Shown: one piece after another, positions 34,694 through 40,536 of the stretch
How the letters are laid out: every line of letters starts with the position of its first letter
Numbering within the stretch: the first letter of the stretch is position 1
IMG/VR virus record: IMGVR_UViG_3300027754_000149
Span: 1 to 47,887 of that record
DNA: 47,887 bases
Source of the DNA: a virus
Strand: one strand, 5' to 3'
Made by a program: the position numbers and the translations under genes
The notes under the pieces: model-generated
Database searches by the model: none
What the model was told of the DNA's origin: nothing
The model's input: only the letters and a program-made list of their open reading frames with translations

Positions 34694-35608
34694 TTAGCTA
34701 GCGTCGTCGGCATGAAATGAATCCCAATTGCTACCGTAGAACCCCTTGTATGCGTCCTTCTTCACCTCGCCATCGGGAACTTGCACCTCCTTGAATACCC
34801 TGTCGCGGTTAACCCCAAGCAGCACGTTCTCGTAGAACTCCATGTCTATACGCACCGTATCCCTGTAATGATCAATTCCTCTGCATAGCAGCATAGATGC
34901 TCGGTAAAAGTCATAGTGCTTGTTCTCCATCGTGCTTAGCATCCACTTGTTCAGATACTCCACCCGTTGAGTAAACTCGCTTCGCCCGTTCATGCGTGTA
35001 TCACTTGTAGGGTAATGCCCTTGTGCCAACGCCTCCTCTATCTCCTGTTTATGCACGCCCTCACCTGCACGTAGTTTGAGGAAAGCACATATGTATTCAT
35101 GGAAGGGGCGGTATGGTGCGAGTGCTTCCTTCTTACCCTTGCGGTCTACCATGTGGACGATGCGCTTATCCCAATCGCTTAGCGTGAAGGTGTCCATCCC
35201 ACCATCGGGATGCTTTGTTCTGGTTAACGTAGTAGGGGCATGACTATGTAAGCGGTATTCTCCGCCATCACTAAACTTAACGCAGATAGAACCGTCGAAC
35301 ACCCGCGTTTGAATACCCAGACGCCACACCAATTCGCTGATGAACTTGCAGGTCGAACTGCTTATCCACTGGTTGAGGGATATAACAATGTTATCCTCCG
35401 GCGTGAACGTAACCACTGGCGTGTTGTAGAGGAAGCACTGGATGTTGCCGTTCTCCTGCTTGAATATACGGAAGCTGTCGATCTTACTGCGCTTACCCAA
35501 CGGGCGCTGATCTTCAGCCCGCCCACGGATATGCTTGGTAGTCTCATGCCTTTTCAGTGCCTCCGCGTAGTTTTCTATGCTACTGATACCTGATACTTGA
35601 TAGCTCAT
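34694..35608 (-). CDS. Hypothetical protein, 304 residues
   Basis: I start at ATG 35608 (MSYQVSGISSIENYAEAL), preceded by GGAGGTGTGAG. It has mixed structure: basic near 25-45 (IRGRAEDQRPLGKRSK), beta-rich to about 150, and helical afterwards (FHEYICAFLKLRAGEGVHKQ, YLNKWMLSTMENKHYDFYRA). It is the last gene before the 34.65-kb promoter. No family is recognised. Palindrome site 10 falls within it. Confidence 0.65.
   Translation of the reverse strand: MSYQVSGISSIENYAEALKRHETTKHIRGRAEDQRPLGKRSKIDSFRIFKQENGNIQCFLYNTPVVTFTPEDNIVISLNQWISSSTCKFISELVWRLGIQTRVFDGSICVKFSDGGEYRLHSHAPTTLTRTKHPDGGMDTFTLSDWDKRIVHMVDRKGKKEALAPYRPFHEYICAFLKLRAGEGVHKQEIEEALAQGHYPTSDTRMNGRSEFTQRVEYLNKWMLSTMENKHYDFYRASMLLCRGIDHYRDTVRIDMEFYENVLLGVNRDRVFKEVQVPDGEVKKDAYKGFYGSNWDSFHADDAS
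35383..35393. promoter_or_regulatory. TAACANTGTTA palindrome, site 10
   Basis: This exact copy within the 304-residue gene is read as DNIVIS; A/T flanks extend the symmetry. Confidence 0.7.
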
Positions 35609-35688
35609 CTCACACCTCCACTCATAAAGAACCACGTTACCACCCACCCACTTACTACTCCCAGTATCCAAACGATTAGCATCTCCAT
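35605..35688 (-). CDS. Single-span membrane peptide, 27 residues
   Basis: ATG 35688 follows GGAGAAATGAG. The peptide begins MEMLIVWILGVVSGWVVTWF and is almost entirely one membrane helix. Its stop overlaps the next start (ATGA). It is too short for family recognition; coupling and the ribosome site support translation. Confidence 0.5.
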   Translation of the reverse strand: MEMLIVWILGVVSGWVVTWFFMSGGVR

Positions 35689-35689
35689 C

Positions 35690-36037
35690 TCATTTCTCCG
35701 GTTTGTCTAAGTTATCTAATGCGAATCTACCCCGCGTCGCAGCGGCCACCATCGTATCCCACCATTCCTCAGTGCAATCCACAGTGCCATCACGCGTCTC
35801 CCATGCGCTAACAATGTTATGTAGCATCAACGCAAGCATGGCTTTCTCGTCCGTCAGATCGTCCATTGCCTTTTGCCACGCAGGGTCAACTTGGGTTATT
35901 GGTGTAGGTTCGGGTGCGGCTTGCACTTCTGTTGTAGTCTGGCACTTAGAACACCACCCAAAGAACACCCCTTTTTCCAATTCAGCCGCCACGTTAAGTG
36001 TCATCTCGCACACTCTACAATTTAAATACTTCATCAT
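35690..36037 (-). CDS. Zinc-ribbon-like hypothetical protein, 115 residues
   Basis: Two CxxC pairs (CRVCE near 7-11, CSKCQ near 29-33) form a likely zinc ribbon at the N-terminus. A Pro/Thr linker and a helical C-terminal domain (KAMDDLTDEKAMLALMLHNI, then EEWWDTMVAAATRG) follow. The start is ATG 36037 or the adjacent 36034. Palindrome site 11 lies within it. Function is unknown. Confidence 0.6.
   Translation of the reverse strand: MMKYLNCRVCEMTLNVAAELEKGVFFGWCSKCQTTTEVQAAPEPTPITQVDPAWQKAMDDLTDEKAMLALMLHNIVSAWETRDGTVDCTEEWWDTMVAAATRGRFALDNLDKPEK
35809..35819. promoter_or_regulatory. TAACANTGTTA palindrome, site 11
   Basis: This exact copy within the zinc-ribbon gene is read as HNIVS on the minus strand. 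Confidence 0.7.
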
Positions 36038-36108
36038 GCCTCCAAAATAAAGAATACAAACACAGCACCGACCACTACCCCTACGAGGAACATCATAGCT
36101 TCGATCAT
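36034..36108 (-). CDS. Single-span membrane peptide, 24 residues
   Basis: ATG 36108 overlaps the upstream stop (ATGA) after AGAGGAGTTGAA. The peptide MIEAMMFLVGVVVGAVFVFF plus ILEA is one hydrophobic helix with a GxxxG-like face. Its stop overlaps the next start. Confidence 0.5.
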   Translation of the reverse strand: MIEAMMFLVGVVVGAVFVFFILEA

Positions 36109-36431
36109 TTCAACTCCTCTGGTATCTCTACCTCATCACCTAGCTTGGATGCAACGTAGCAGCGCATTGCTGCAATCAGGGGCGTTGGGCCGGTCAGCCT
36201 GTGGGTTTCGCTTTCGCTGTTTTTGTACGCCGCCCAGCTTCCACCACCAAGGTTTTCGACACGGGCTATCTCCCGCTCGATGATCGAGCCACCTTGCGAC
36301 CAATCGGTTGAGTAGTGCATATTAAACATTTCATGGTGCGGATGATCTTCGTATGTAAACTCTACTTTTTCACACTTCGCTACTGCCCAATCAAGGGCAG
36401 CACCTTGTAACTCACTCGTTTTGATCTTCAT
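36105..36431 (-). CDS. DUF2591 (NinX-like) protein, copy 1
   Basis: The 108 residues have an N-terminus MKIKTSELQGAALDWAVAKC, a centre with TDWSQGGSIIERE, and a C-terminus GPTPLIAAMRCYVASKLGDE, which together define the phage DUF2591 family found among lambdoid nin-region genes; its function is unknown. The second copy lies immediately upstream with identical ends and a different middle. The start overlaps that copy's stop (ATGA). Confidence 0.9.
   Translation of the reverse strand: MKIKTSELQGAALDWAVAKCEKVEFTYEDHPHHEMFNMHYSTDWSQGGSIIEREIARVENLGGGSWAAYKNSESETHRLTGPTPLIAAMRCYVASKLGDEVEIPEELK
36112..36194. repeat. 83-bp direct repeat, copy 1 (DUF2591 3' end)
   Basis: It is identical over 83 bases to 36435-36517, by eye. 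It encodes the shared C-terminal module of the two DUF2591 genes. Identity at silent positions shows recent duplication or gene conversion. Confidence 0.9.
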
Positions 36432-36434
36432 ACT
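36373..36434. repeat. 62-bp direct repeat, copy 1 (DUF2591 5' end)
   Basis: It is identical over 62 bases to 36768-36829. It encodes the shared N-terminal module and the bases around the start codon. Confidence 0.9.
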
Positions 36435-36826
36435 AACTCCTCTGGTATCTCTACCTCATCACCTAGCTTGGATGCAACGTAGCAGCGCATTGCTGCAATC
36501 AGGGGCGTTGGGCCGGTTCGATAGTCTATGTCGCCTTGATCGGTAAACAAGGTTTCGATGCGGTATGAAGTCCATGCTTCCTGCTCGACGTACGACTTCT
36601 GGTCGTTGGGTGCAACGGTTAATTTCTCACGCTCGATGATCGGGCCTGCATATGACCAGTTAGTTGAGGGTTCCCATGTCCACGGGGTGTAACCTTCCTT
36701 TGCGGCTAGCACGTATAGTGGTCGGCCACAAGTTCCAGCAGGTCGAATCTCAATATCCATCTTCTCGCACTTCGCTACTGCCCAATCAAGGGCAGCACCT
36801 TGTAACTCACTCGTTTTGATCTTCAT
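36428..36826 (-). CDS. DUF2591 (NinX-like) protein, copy 2
   Basis: I start at ATG 36826 because the conserved family N-terminus begins there; AGGAGAGAAAGT lies just upstream. The 132 residues share the first 22 and last 32 or so with copy 1. The middle is unrelated in detail (RPAGTCGRPLYVLAAKEGYT, then TNWSYAGPIIERE) and about 25 residues longer. Conserved ends with a variable centre suggest diversification for different partners, or recombination with another phage. Confidence 0.9.
   Translation of the reverse strand: MKIKTSELQGAALDWAVAKCEKMDIEIRPAGTCGRPLYVLAAKEGYTPWTWEPSTNWSYAGPIIEREKLTVAPNDQKSYVEQEAWTSYRIETLFTDQGDIDYRTGPTPLIAAMRCYVASKLGDEVEIPEELV
36435..36517. repeat. 83-bp direct repeat, copy 2
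   Basis: It is the partner of 36112-36194. The offset is 323 bp, so recombination between copies would delete one DUF2591 gene cleanly. Confidence 0.9.
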
Positions 36827-36829
36827 ACT
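36768..36829. repeat. 62-bp direct repeat, copy 2
   Basis: It is the partner of 36373-36434, covering the start of DUF2591 copy 2. Confidence 0.9.
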
Positions 36830-37101
36830 TTCTCTCCTAGTTGCTCGCGTATAACAGTTGTTATGCATGCATCCACCTTGATCAACCGCTTCCTGCCACG
36901 CGGTTTAATGGGGGTGCGGTTATAAAAATAGTCCTCTGCTGACCGCATGTTTTCATACACCTTCACGTCGTAATAAGACTTCTTGTGATGCTCAGCTACC
37001 TGCACATGAAACTCTATGCCACTCTTAGAGGCAAGCTCGATCTGCCGCTTCATACCTTTCAGCCTTCTCCAACTCTTAAAGTGTGGGTCTCTGGGCATCA
37101 T
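36823..37101 (-). CDS. Hypothetical basic protein, 92 residues
   Basis: ATG 37101 (or 37098) overlaps the upstream stop. It is Lys/Arg-rich (FKSWRRLKGMKRQIELASK, PIKPRGRKRLIKVDACITT), with a strand segment EFHVQVAEHHKKSYYDVKVY. The high basic charge suggests nucleic-acid contact. It is unrecognised. Confidence 0.6.
   Translation of the reverse strand: MMPRDPHFKSWRRLKGMKRQIELASKSGIEFHVQVAEHHKKSYYDVKVYENMRSAEDYFYNRTPIKPRGRKRLIKVDACITTVIREQLGEKV
36852..36863. promoter_or_regulatory. Spaced variant of the palindrome
   Basis: TAACAGTTGTTA keeps both TAACA/TGTTA arms but has a two-base centre. It lies within the basic protein gene. Confidence 0.35.
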
Positions 37102-37334
37102 TTGAATTCATCCTCGTGCAGCACCGGCTCTTTAGCTGCCTCTGCCCACTTATCCGTAAGCCACAACACATCGTCAACATTGTCGGCACCGATACACGGA
37201 TCACCAAACCCTGTGGGCTTGCCATCAGCGTCATAAGTCACCTCCTTCAGAGTAATCCAGTCCTTCCCGTCGTTCTCCGCAGGTGTATTCACAAACCTGT
37301 AATTCCACGTAAACTCGCCGTTCTTCTCGCTCAT
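37098..37334 (-). CDS. Hypothetical acidic protein, 78 residues
   Basis: It starts at ATG 37334 after AAGGAGAACGAG. It is acidic and beta-like at first (GEFTWNYRFVNTPAENDGKD, ITLKEVTYDADGKPTGFG), with a helical end (WLTDKWAEAAKEPVLHEDEF). Its size and the WITLKEVxYD pattern fit small phage inhibitors or host-interaction proteins, but I recognise no family. Confidence 0.6.
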   Translation of the reverse strand: MSEKNGEFTWNYRFVNTPAENDGKDWITLKEVTYDADGKPTGFGDPCIGADNVDDVLWLTDKWAEAAKEPVLHEDEFK

Positions 37335-37352
37335 CTCGTTCTCCTTGTGTTG

Positions 37353-37583
37353 TTAACTTGCCTGCTTTGCTACCACTAGCACATCTTTACCCTCGATCTT
37401 CAACAGGCGCTTCTTGAATCCCTTGCCGATGTTGATCGCATGGTAATACCAGAGCGCCTGTGCTGCCTTGCAGAAACTGTTTCGGGTCTTGTATGCACCC
37501 TTCGTATAGCGTCCGATTTGCACACGCCAGATTACTTTCGGTGCAGTCAGGTCTAGCTCCTGCTGCTGTGGTGTCTGTAACAT
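37353..37583 (-). CDS. Hypothetical protein, 76 residues
   Basis: ATG 37583 lies inside palindrome site 12, with AGGAG eight bases before it. The N-terminus is Gln-rich (LQTPQQQELDL); then WRVQIGRYTKGAYKTRNSF and a helix (AAQALWYYHAINIGKGFKKR) suggest a small alpha/beta fold. It is unrecognised. Confidence 0.6.
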   Translation of the reverse strand: MLQTPQQQELDLTAPKVIWRVQIGRYTKGAYKTRNSFCKAAQALWYYHAINIGKGFKKRLLKIEGKDVLVVAKQAS

Positions 37584-37588
37584 TGTTA
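37578..37588. promoter_or_regulatory. TAACANTGTTA palindrome, site 12 (stop and start codon)
   Basis: This exact copy supplies both the TAA stop of the gene at 37586-37744 and the ATG start of the gene at 37353-37583. One element thus forms the whole junction between two genes. Confidence 0.8.
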
Positions 37589-37744
37589 TTTCTCCTGTTG
37601 ATATTTTCTAGCGAGTATTGCTACTACCTGTGAGTAACTCAGAGTCACGCCTAGTTGCTCTTCCAACACAGCCTTGCATGCAGTTAGTGCTTCGACTTGC
37701 GCTCCCGTAAGTGAAATAGTCTTGGCTATGTATTTCTTGTCCAT
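37586..37744 (-). CDS. Small ribbon-helix-helix-like protein, 52 residues
   Basis: ATG 37744 overlaps the upstream stop (TGATGG) after GGGAGGTTG. The sequence KKYIAKTISLTGAQVEALTA, then LGVTLSYSQVVAILARKY, fits a short strand followed by two helices with a central turn, as in CopG-like RHH repressors. It ends exactly in palindrome site 12. It is a candidate binder of the dispersed palindrome. Confidence 0.55.
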   Translation of the reverse strand: MDKKYIAKTISLTGAQVEALTACKAVLEEQLGVTLSYSQVVAILARKYQQEK

Positions 37745-38115
37745 CACAACCTCCCTGCTATCATTAGCGCCACCATTTCGGCGCGGTTAACTTGCACGGT
37801 GACATACCTGTAGTTCATATGCCATTCCTTCCACGCATCGCACGTAGGGCATCCTACTTCACGGTCTTTACACGGCTTGCCTACGTAGGCAGTCACCTCC
37901 TTCTTGGTCATCGGCACCCTGATGGTGACGGTAGTGTCTATCTTCATCTTTTTTAGCGGGTTGATTTCATGTAACATTGCTATGCTTCTTGGTTTCACAA
38001 ACTCTAGCTTGGTCTTGGGGTCGAATATGTAGCGGTTAAGCCGCGCCGCTTGTTTCGCCAAGATGTGCATCTCAGTGTGATGTTTCAACCACTCTTCCTT
38101 TGTCGGCTTCTTCAT
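37744..38115 (-). CDS. Hypothetical protein with cysteine cluster, 123 residues
   Basis: The start at ATG 38115 overlaps the upstream stop. The N-terminal helix is charged (TKEEWLKHHTEMHILAKQAA), the centre beta-like (KMKIDTTVTIRVPMTKKEVT), and CKDREVGCPTC near 82-92 could hold zinc. It ends with NRAEMVALMIAGRL. It is unrecognised. Confidence 0.6.
   Translation of the reverse strand: MKKPTKEEWLKHHTEMHILAKQAARLNRYIFDPKTKLEFVKPRSIAMLHEINPLKKMKIDTTVTIRVPMTKKEVTAYVGKPCKDREVGCPTCDAWKEWHMNYRYVTVQVNRAEMVALMIAGRL
37972..37982. promoter_or_regulatory. One-mismatch variant of the palindrome
   Basis: TAACATTGCTA within the 123-residue gene differs from the consensus at one base. Confidence 0.35.
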
Positions 38116-38279
38116 TTCACAACCTCCTCTTTGACTTCACTGACAGGCGGGTATTCGACAGCCACGAGTTCGTTGTCGCTCCCGCACAGGTAATCCATCT
38201 CTACACCGAGGGTCTCCAGTGCGTCATCGGCGTTTTCAGCCTGTATAAATACTGTGATGTTTATCTCGTAGGTTTTCAT
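38112..38279 (-). CDS. Hypothetical protein, 55 residues
   Basis: I start at ATG 38279 (MKTYEINITVFIQAENADDA), preceded by AGGAGGAAGTGA. The strand-helix-strand outline resembles many small phage proteins with an xxAxDAxEx helix. It is coupled to both neighbours by ATGA overlaps. Function is unknown. Confidence 0.6.
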   Translation of the reverse strand: MKTYEINITVFIQAENADDALETLGVEMDYLCGSDNELVAVEYPPVSEVKEEVVK

Positions 38280-38452
38280 TTCACTTCCTCCTGATTTAGC
38301 ATCCATTTGAGAAACTCCTCGCTGTCCCCTAATGCTAGGGCTATGGACATGCGAACACGCCAATCCCCTTCACTACCCCTGCTCAACAGCGTAGCAATCC
38401 ACGCTAGTCTTTCCTTCTCTAGTCTTTCCTTCTCTGTTAGTAGCATGTTCAT
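38276..38452 (-). CDS. Hypothetical helical protein, 58 residues
   Basis: I start at ATG 38452 (MNMLLTEKERLEKERLAWIA), with GGGAGGGCTGG upstream. A 15-bp direct repeat in its 5' end encodes EKERL twice. The rest is helical (WRVRMSIALALGDSEEFLKW). It is coupled by overlaps on both sides. Confidence 0.55.
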   Translation of the reverse strand: MNMLLTEKERLEKERLAWIATLLSRGSEGDWRVRMSIALALGDSEEFLKWMLNQEEVK

Positions 38453-38700
38453 TTCACCAGCCCTCCCTTGTTGTTCAGGCCGTGCAGGTCGCGCCGGTCT
38501 GTGATTAAAACGTAGTTGCTTTTGTGCATCGGTGCTATGCACCACGTAGCACGCGCAGCTTTTGCTGCTTGCTCACCGCAGAATAGGCACACCTTGTAAC
38601 CCAACGCCCAACGGCGCGGCTCTACGTCATCGCCGCAGTAAGAGCAATGCAACCCGCTGTCTACCGCCGTGTTCTCGGCACATAACATTGTTATGCTCAT
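38449..38700 (-). CDS. Cysteine-rich zinc-finger protein, 83 residues
   Basis: ATG 38700 gives MSITML, the codons of palindrome site 13. Two CxxC pairs (CSYCGDD near 19-25, CLFCGEQ near 38-44) form a treble-clef-like zinc finger, followed by IAPMHKSNYVLITDR and a GLNNKGGLV end that I have seen in other phage early genes. A DksA/TraR relation is possible but the spacing is not decisive. Confidence 0.65.
   Translation of the reverse strand: MSITMLCAENTAVDSGLHCSYCGDDVEPRRWALGYKVCLFCGEQAAKAARATWCIAPMHKSNYVLITDRRDLHGLNNKGGLVK
38683..38693. promoter_or_regulatory. TAACANTGTTA palindrome, site 13
   Basis: This exact copy begins within ten bases of the start codon of the zinc-finger gene, reading ITML on the minus strand. 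Confidence 0.75.
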
Positions 38701-38701
38701 C

Positions 38702-39001
38702 TCACACACCCTTCTTCTGTGCGTTTAACCAACCCTGCGCGATGTGCAGGTAGTTTGCCGCCTCAACCGTCAACACCCGTCCAGCGTCCAACTCTTTTGC
38801 TGCCCACAGCAAATTGTCCATCATGGCAACTACATCAACCTCTACTACCCCCAACAACCTGTTTGCCCACTCGGGATGCACCCAAGCAGCAACACCATCG
38901 AAGCACACCCACACCCAACCCTCGGGGCGAGCATTCCACCCCAACACGGCTACCTCTGCCGCAATCGCTTCGCTCAAATCAATCATCTCGTTCGTGTTCA
39001 T
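38702..39001 (-). CDS. Hypothetical protein, 99 residues
   Basis: ATG 39001 follows GAGGAGATAGAT, a start cassette also used at 39462 and 39682. The sequence is hydrophobic and Trp-rich (LGWNARPEGWVWVCFDGVAA, AMMDNLLWAAKELDAGRVL). The fold is unclear. It is unrecognised. Confidence 0.6.
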   Translation of the reverse strand: MNTNEMIDLSEAIAAEVAVLGWNARPEGWVWVCFDGVAAWVHPEWANRLLGVVEVDVVAMMDNLLWAAKELDAGRVLTVEAANYLHIAQGWLNAQKKGV

Positions 39002-39015
39002 ATCTATCTCCTCGT

Positions 39016-39462
39016 TTAGTAAAGATGAAACCCTGATACCGCTTGTATCGCAGCAACAATCTGCTGCTGACTACGACCACCCGTTGACGTTGATAGCTGC
39101 ATACCTCGCATGGACGGGCGAATGTTGGTTATGGTGCCGCCGCATACTGAAGCCATGATGCTATTTGCATAGCTATCGGAGTAGTCATAACCCCCTGCGG
39201 CCTCCATAATTGCAACGAACCGTTTCTCATACGGGTTATGGGGTTGCGTCTCCATCCACGCCTTGCGTATCTCATACAAGGTGCCTTGAAACTCGTCGGA
39301 GCCGATAACCTTCTCGCTCGCATCTTTAACCACCCGATCTAAGGTGTCGCCCTTATATGCAGCGAGCAGCTTAGGGGTAGCAAAAGGCACGGAATGAACC
39401 ACCGCACCGTCCACCACAATCTCCACGTTGCCGTGGCATAACATTGTTATGCAGTAGCCCAT
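39016..39462 (-). CDS. Hypothetical protein, 148 residues
   Basis: ATG 39462 follows TTTAGGAGATAGAT. The N-terminus is beta-like (MGYCITMLCHGNVEIVVDGA), and the middle charged and helical (DASEKVIGSDEFQGTLYEIR). The end is Gly/Ser/Thr-rich with GGRSQQQIVAAIQAVSG. Palindrome site 14 lies 13 bases into the gene. Function is unknown. Confidence 0.6.
   Translation of the reverse strand: MGYCITMLCHGNVEIVVDGAVVHSVPFATPKLLAAYKGDTLDRVVKDASEKVIGSDEFQGTLYEIRKAWMETQPHNPYEKRFVAIMEAAGGYDYSDSYANSIMASVCGGTITNIRPSMRGMQLSTSTGGRSQQQIVAAIQAVSGFHLY
39439..39449. promoter_or_regulatory. TAACANTGTTA palindrome, site 14
   Basis: This exact copy near the 5' end of the 148-residue gene reads ITML, as at site 13; the two genes share this short N-terminal coding element but nothing else. 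Confidence 0.75.
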
Positions 39463-39476
39463 ATCTATCTCCTAAA

Positions 39477-39487
39477 TAACACTGTTA
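39477..39487. promoter_or_regulatory. TAACANTGTTA palindrome, site 15
   Basis: The arms are exact, with central C instead of A/T. It contains the TAA stop of the gene at 39485-39682 and ends just before the ribosome site of the next gene. Confidence 0.75.
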
Positions 39488-39682
39488 TTTCTCCTTCAAG
39501 TAGGGGAACTCGGTAACCGCGTAGCTGCACCACTTGCCAGTAACAACCTGCGCCAACAGGTAAGGTTCTTCAGCGTGGAAGTTTCCATAGACCTCTGAGA
39601 ACGTGTCACCCCATACCGCAGCAAAACGCTGCAAAAACGCCTGATCTACTGCTGACCGGCAACCTGCAAAATCTACCAACAT
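39485..39682 (-). CDS. Hypothetical protein, 65 residues; first gene of the operon
   Basis: ATG 39682 follows TTAGGAGATAGAT. The sequence is compact and aromatic (FLQRFAAVWGDTFSEVYGNF, WCSYAVTEFPYLKEK). It is the first gene after the 39.77-kb promoter, so it is among the earliest expressed and is a fair candidate for a host-takeover protein. No family is recognised. Confidence 0.6.
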   Translation of the reverse strand: MLVDFAGCRSAVDQAFLQRFAAVWGDTFSEVYGNFHAEEPYLLAQVVTGKWCSYAVTEFPYLKEK

Positions 39683-39699
39683 ATCTATCTCCTAAGTAA

Positions 39700-39714
39700 C
39701 CTAACAATGTTAGG
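39700..39714. promoter_or_regulatory. TAACANTGTTA palindrome, site 16 (15-bp form)
   Basis: CCTAACAATGTTAGG is perfect over 15 bp and extends to 17 with the flanking A/T. It lies between the 39.77-kb promoter and the first gene's ribosome site. Confidence 0.85.
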
Positions 39715-39763
39715 TGCATCGAAAAAACCACTTAACCTATAAATAATCTTCCCCTACCCCTAT

Positions 39764-39792
39764 ATTATACCACATTGTTATGGTCAAGTCAA
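39764..39792 (-). promoter_or_regulatory. Sigma70-type promoter of the early accessory operon
   Basis: Read leftward: TTGACT (39787-39792), 17-bp spacer, TATAAT (39764-39769). The spacer contains TAACAATGTGG, a copy of the palindrome with one damaged arm, so a dimer bound there would overlap the polymerase. It has the same GTGGTATAATATA core as the 34.65-kb promoter. Confidence 0.85.
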
Positions 39793-39872
39793 GTAATTTG
39801 GGAATGGGTGCAGGTAAAAGTCACGGAGGAGAAAAGGGGGGAAAAAGTATTTCCGACCACATCGGGAAGGGT

Positions 39873-39995
39873 AAAGTTATAAAGTAAGAAAAAACAGGGT
39901 AAAGTTAGAGAATTTTTTTGCGTTTCTTACAATATAAAAAATGAATAAAATCAGTTAGATAGATAGATAAAATATGTATAAAGTTATAAAGTAAG
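39873..39995. repeat. 16-bp direct repeat pair, 107 bp apart
   Basis: AAAGTTATAAAGTAAG occurs at 39873-39888 and 39980-39995; a shortened GTAAAGTTA lies between at 39899-39907. It is in the non-coding hub, AT-rich, and suited to a protein binding or unwinding site. Confidence 0.75.
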
Positions 39996-40265
39996 TACTT
40001 TTTCAATATTAAGAGTATGCCGTCCTTGCAAATCCCTTTTTATTTTTTATTTCGTGCTTAACTGCGCGGAGTGCTCTTTCGACTCGACGGTCACCTCTCA
40101 ATATTCCCGAAAAGTCTTACATTACACAAAAAAGTGGTGTTTTTCCCTTTGTAATCATGGGGTTAACTAATGTAAGAGTCATTTTTCGTTTTCTAACATT
40201 CCTTTATAATCAAACACTTATTTCTTACATTACTTCTAACATTAGGCCGCTTTCTCTTACAATAC
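39926..40265. repeat. Dispersed CTTACAWTA motif cluster
   Basis: Copies lie at 39926-39934, 40116-40124, 40224-40232 and 40256-40264, with an inverted copy at 40168-40176. All lie in the non-coding hub. The motif is short, so chance plays a part, but five copies in 340 bp are more than expected. Confidence 0.55.
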
Positions 40266-40274
40266 CCCTTAGTG

Positions 40275-40289
40275 TATAACAATGTTATA
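40275..40289. promoter_or_regulatory. TAACANTGTTA palindrome, site 17 (15-bp form)
   Basis: TATAACAATGTTATA is perfect over 15 bp and lies in the non-coding hub. Confidence 0.85.
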
Positions 40290-40414
40290 ACGTAAGAAAA
40301 AAACTGAAAATAACCGAAGTTTTTCGTATAAGACCTTTATTTATCTTCAGTCGGCCCTCCTCATGCCCCCCGCCCTGCAGAACTATCACACGGAAAAATC
40401 CCGCCTAGCGGCGT

Positions 40415-40429
40415 CCTAACATTGTTAGG
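40415..40429. promoter_or_regulatory. TAACANTGTTA palindrome, site 18 (15-bp form)
   Basis: CCTAACATTGTTAGG is perfect over 15 bp, with the same outer CC/GG as sites 16, 19 and 20, all non-coding. Confidence 0.85.
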
Positions 40430-40464
40430 TTGTTCGTCGCTACGGGTAAATGATGGACAAAAAA

Positions 40465-40484
40465 ATACCCGCCGAAGCGGGTAT
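40465..40484 (-). terminator. Intrinsic terminator of the 180-residue gene
   Basis: ATACCCGC/GCGGGTAT forms an 8-bp stem with a TTCG tetraloop on the minus strand, followed by seven T. This is a textbook intrinsic terminator for leftward transcription, isolating the gene at 40536-41078 from the hub. Confidence 0.9.
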
Positions 40485-40499
40485 AAATGAAGCGGGAAA

Positions 40500-40517
40500 G
40501 GGTGAGTTTCCTCACCC
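40500..40517. other. Hairpin after the 180-residue gene
   Basis: GGGTGAG/CTCACCC (loop TTTC) lies between palindrome site 19 and the terminator. It may stabilise the 3' end. Confidence 0.55.
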
Positions 40518-40519
40518 CT

Positions 40520-40536
40520 ACCTAACATTGTTAGGT
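40520..40536. promoter_or_regulatory. TAACANTGTTA palindrome, site 19 (17-bp form)
   Basis: ACCTAACATTGTTAGGT is perfect over 17 bp and abuts the stop codon of the 180-residue gene. Confidence 0.85.

Larger units (their letters stand above)
39683..40535. other. AT-rich non-coding hub (about 850 bp)
   Basis: I see no convincing gene here. It holds a leftward promoter, four exact palindromes (sites 16-19), a 16-bp direct repeat, several CTTACAWTA motifs in both orientations, poly-A/T tracts and two hairpins. The concentration of repeats in AT-rich DNA between the early and late arms fits a replication origin or a transcription control centre. Confidence 0.65.

Noticed and set aside
34490-34720. 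Rightward ORF with a repeating CCQLGTS peptide
   Set aside because: It is only the translation of the 21-bp tandem array on the opposite strand; no ribosome site, and it overlaps a leftward promoter.
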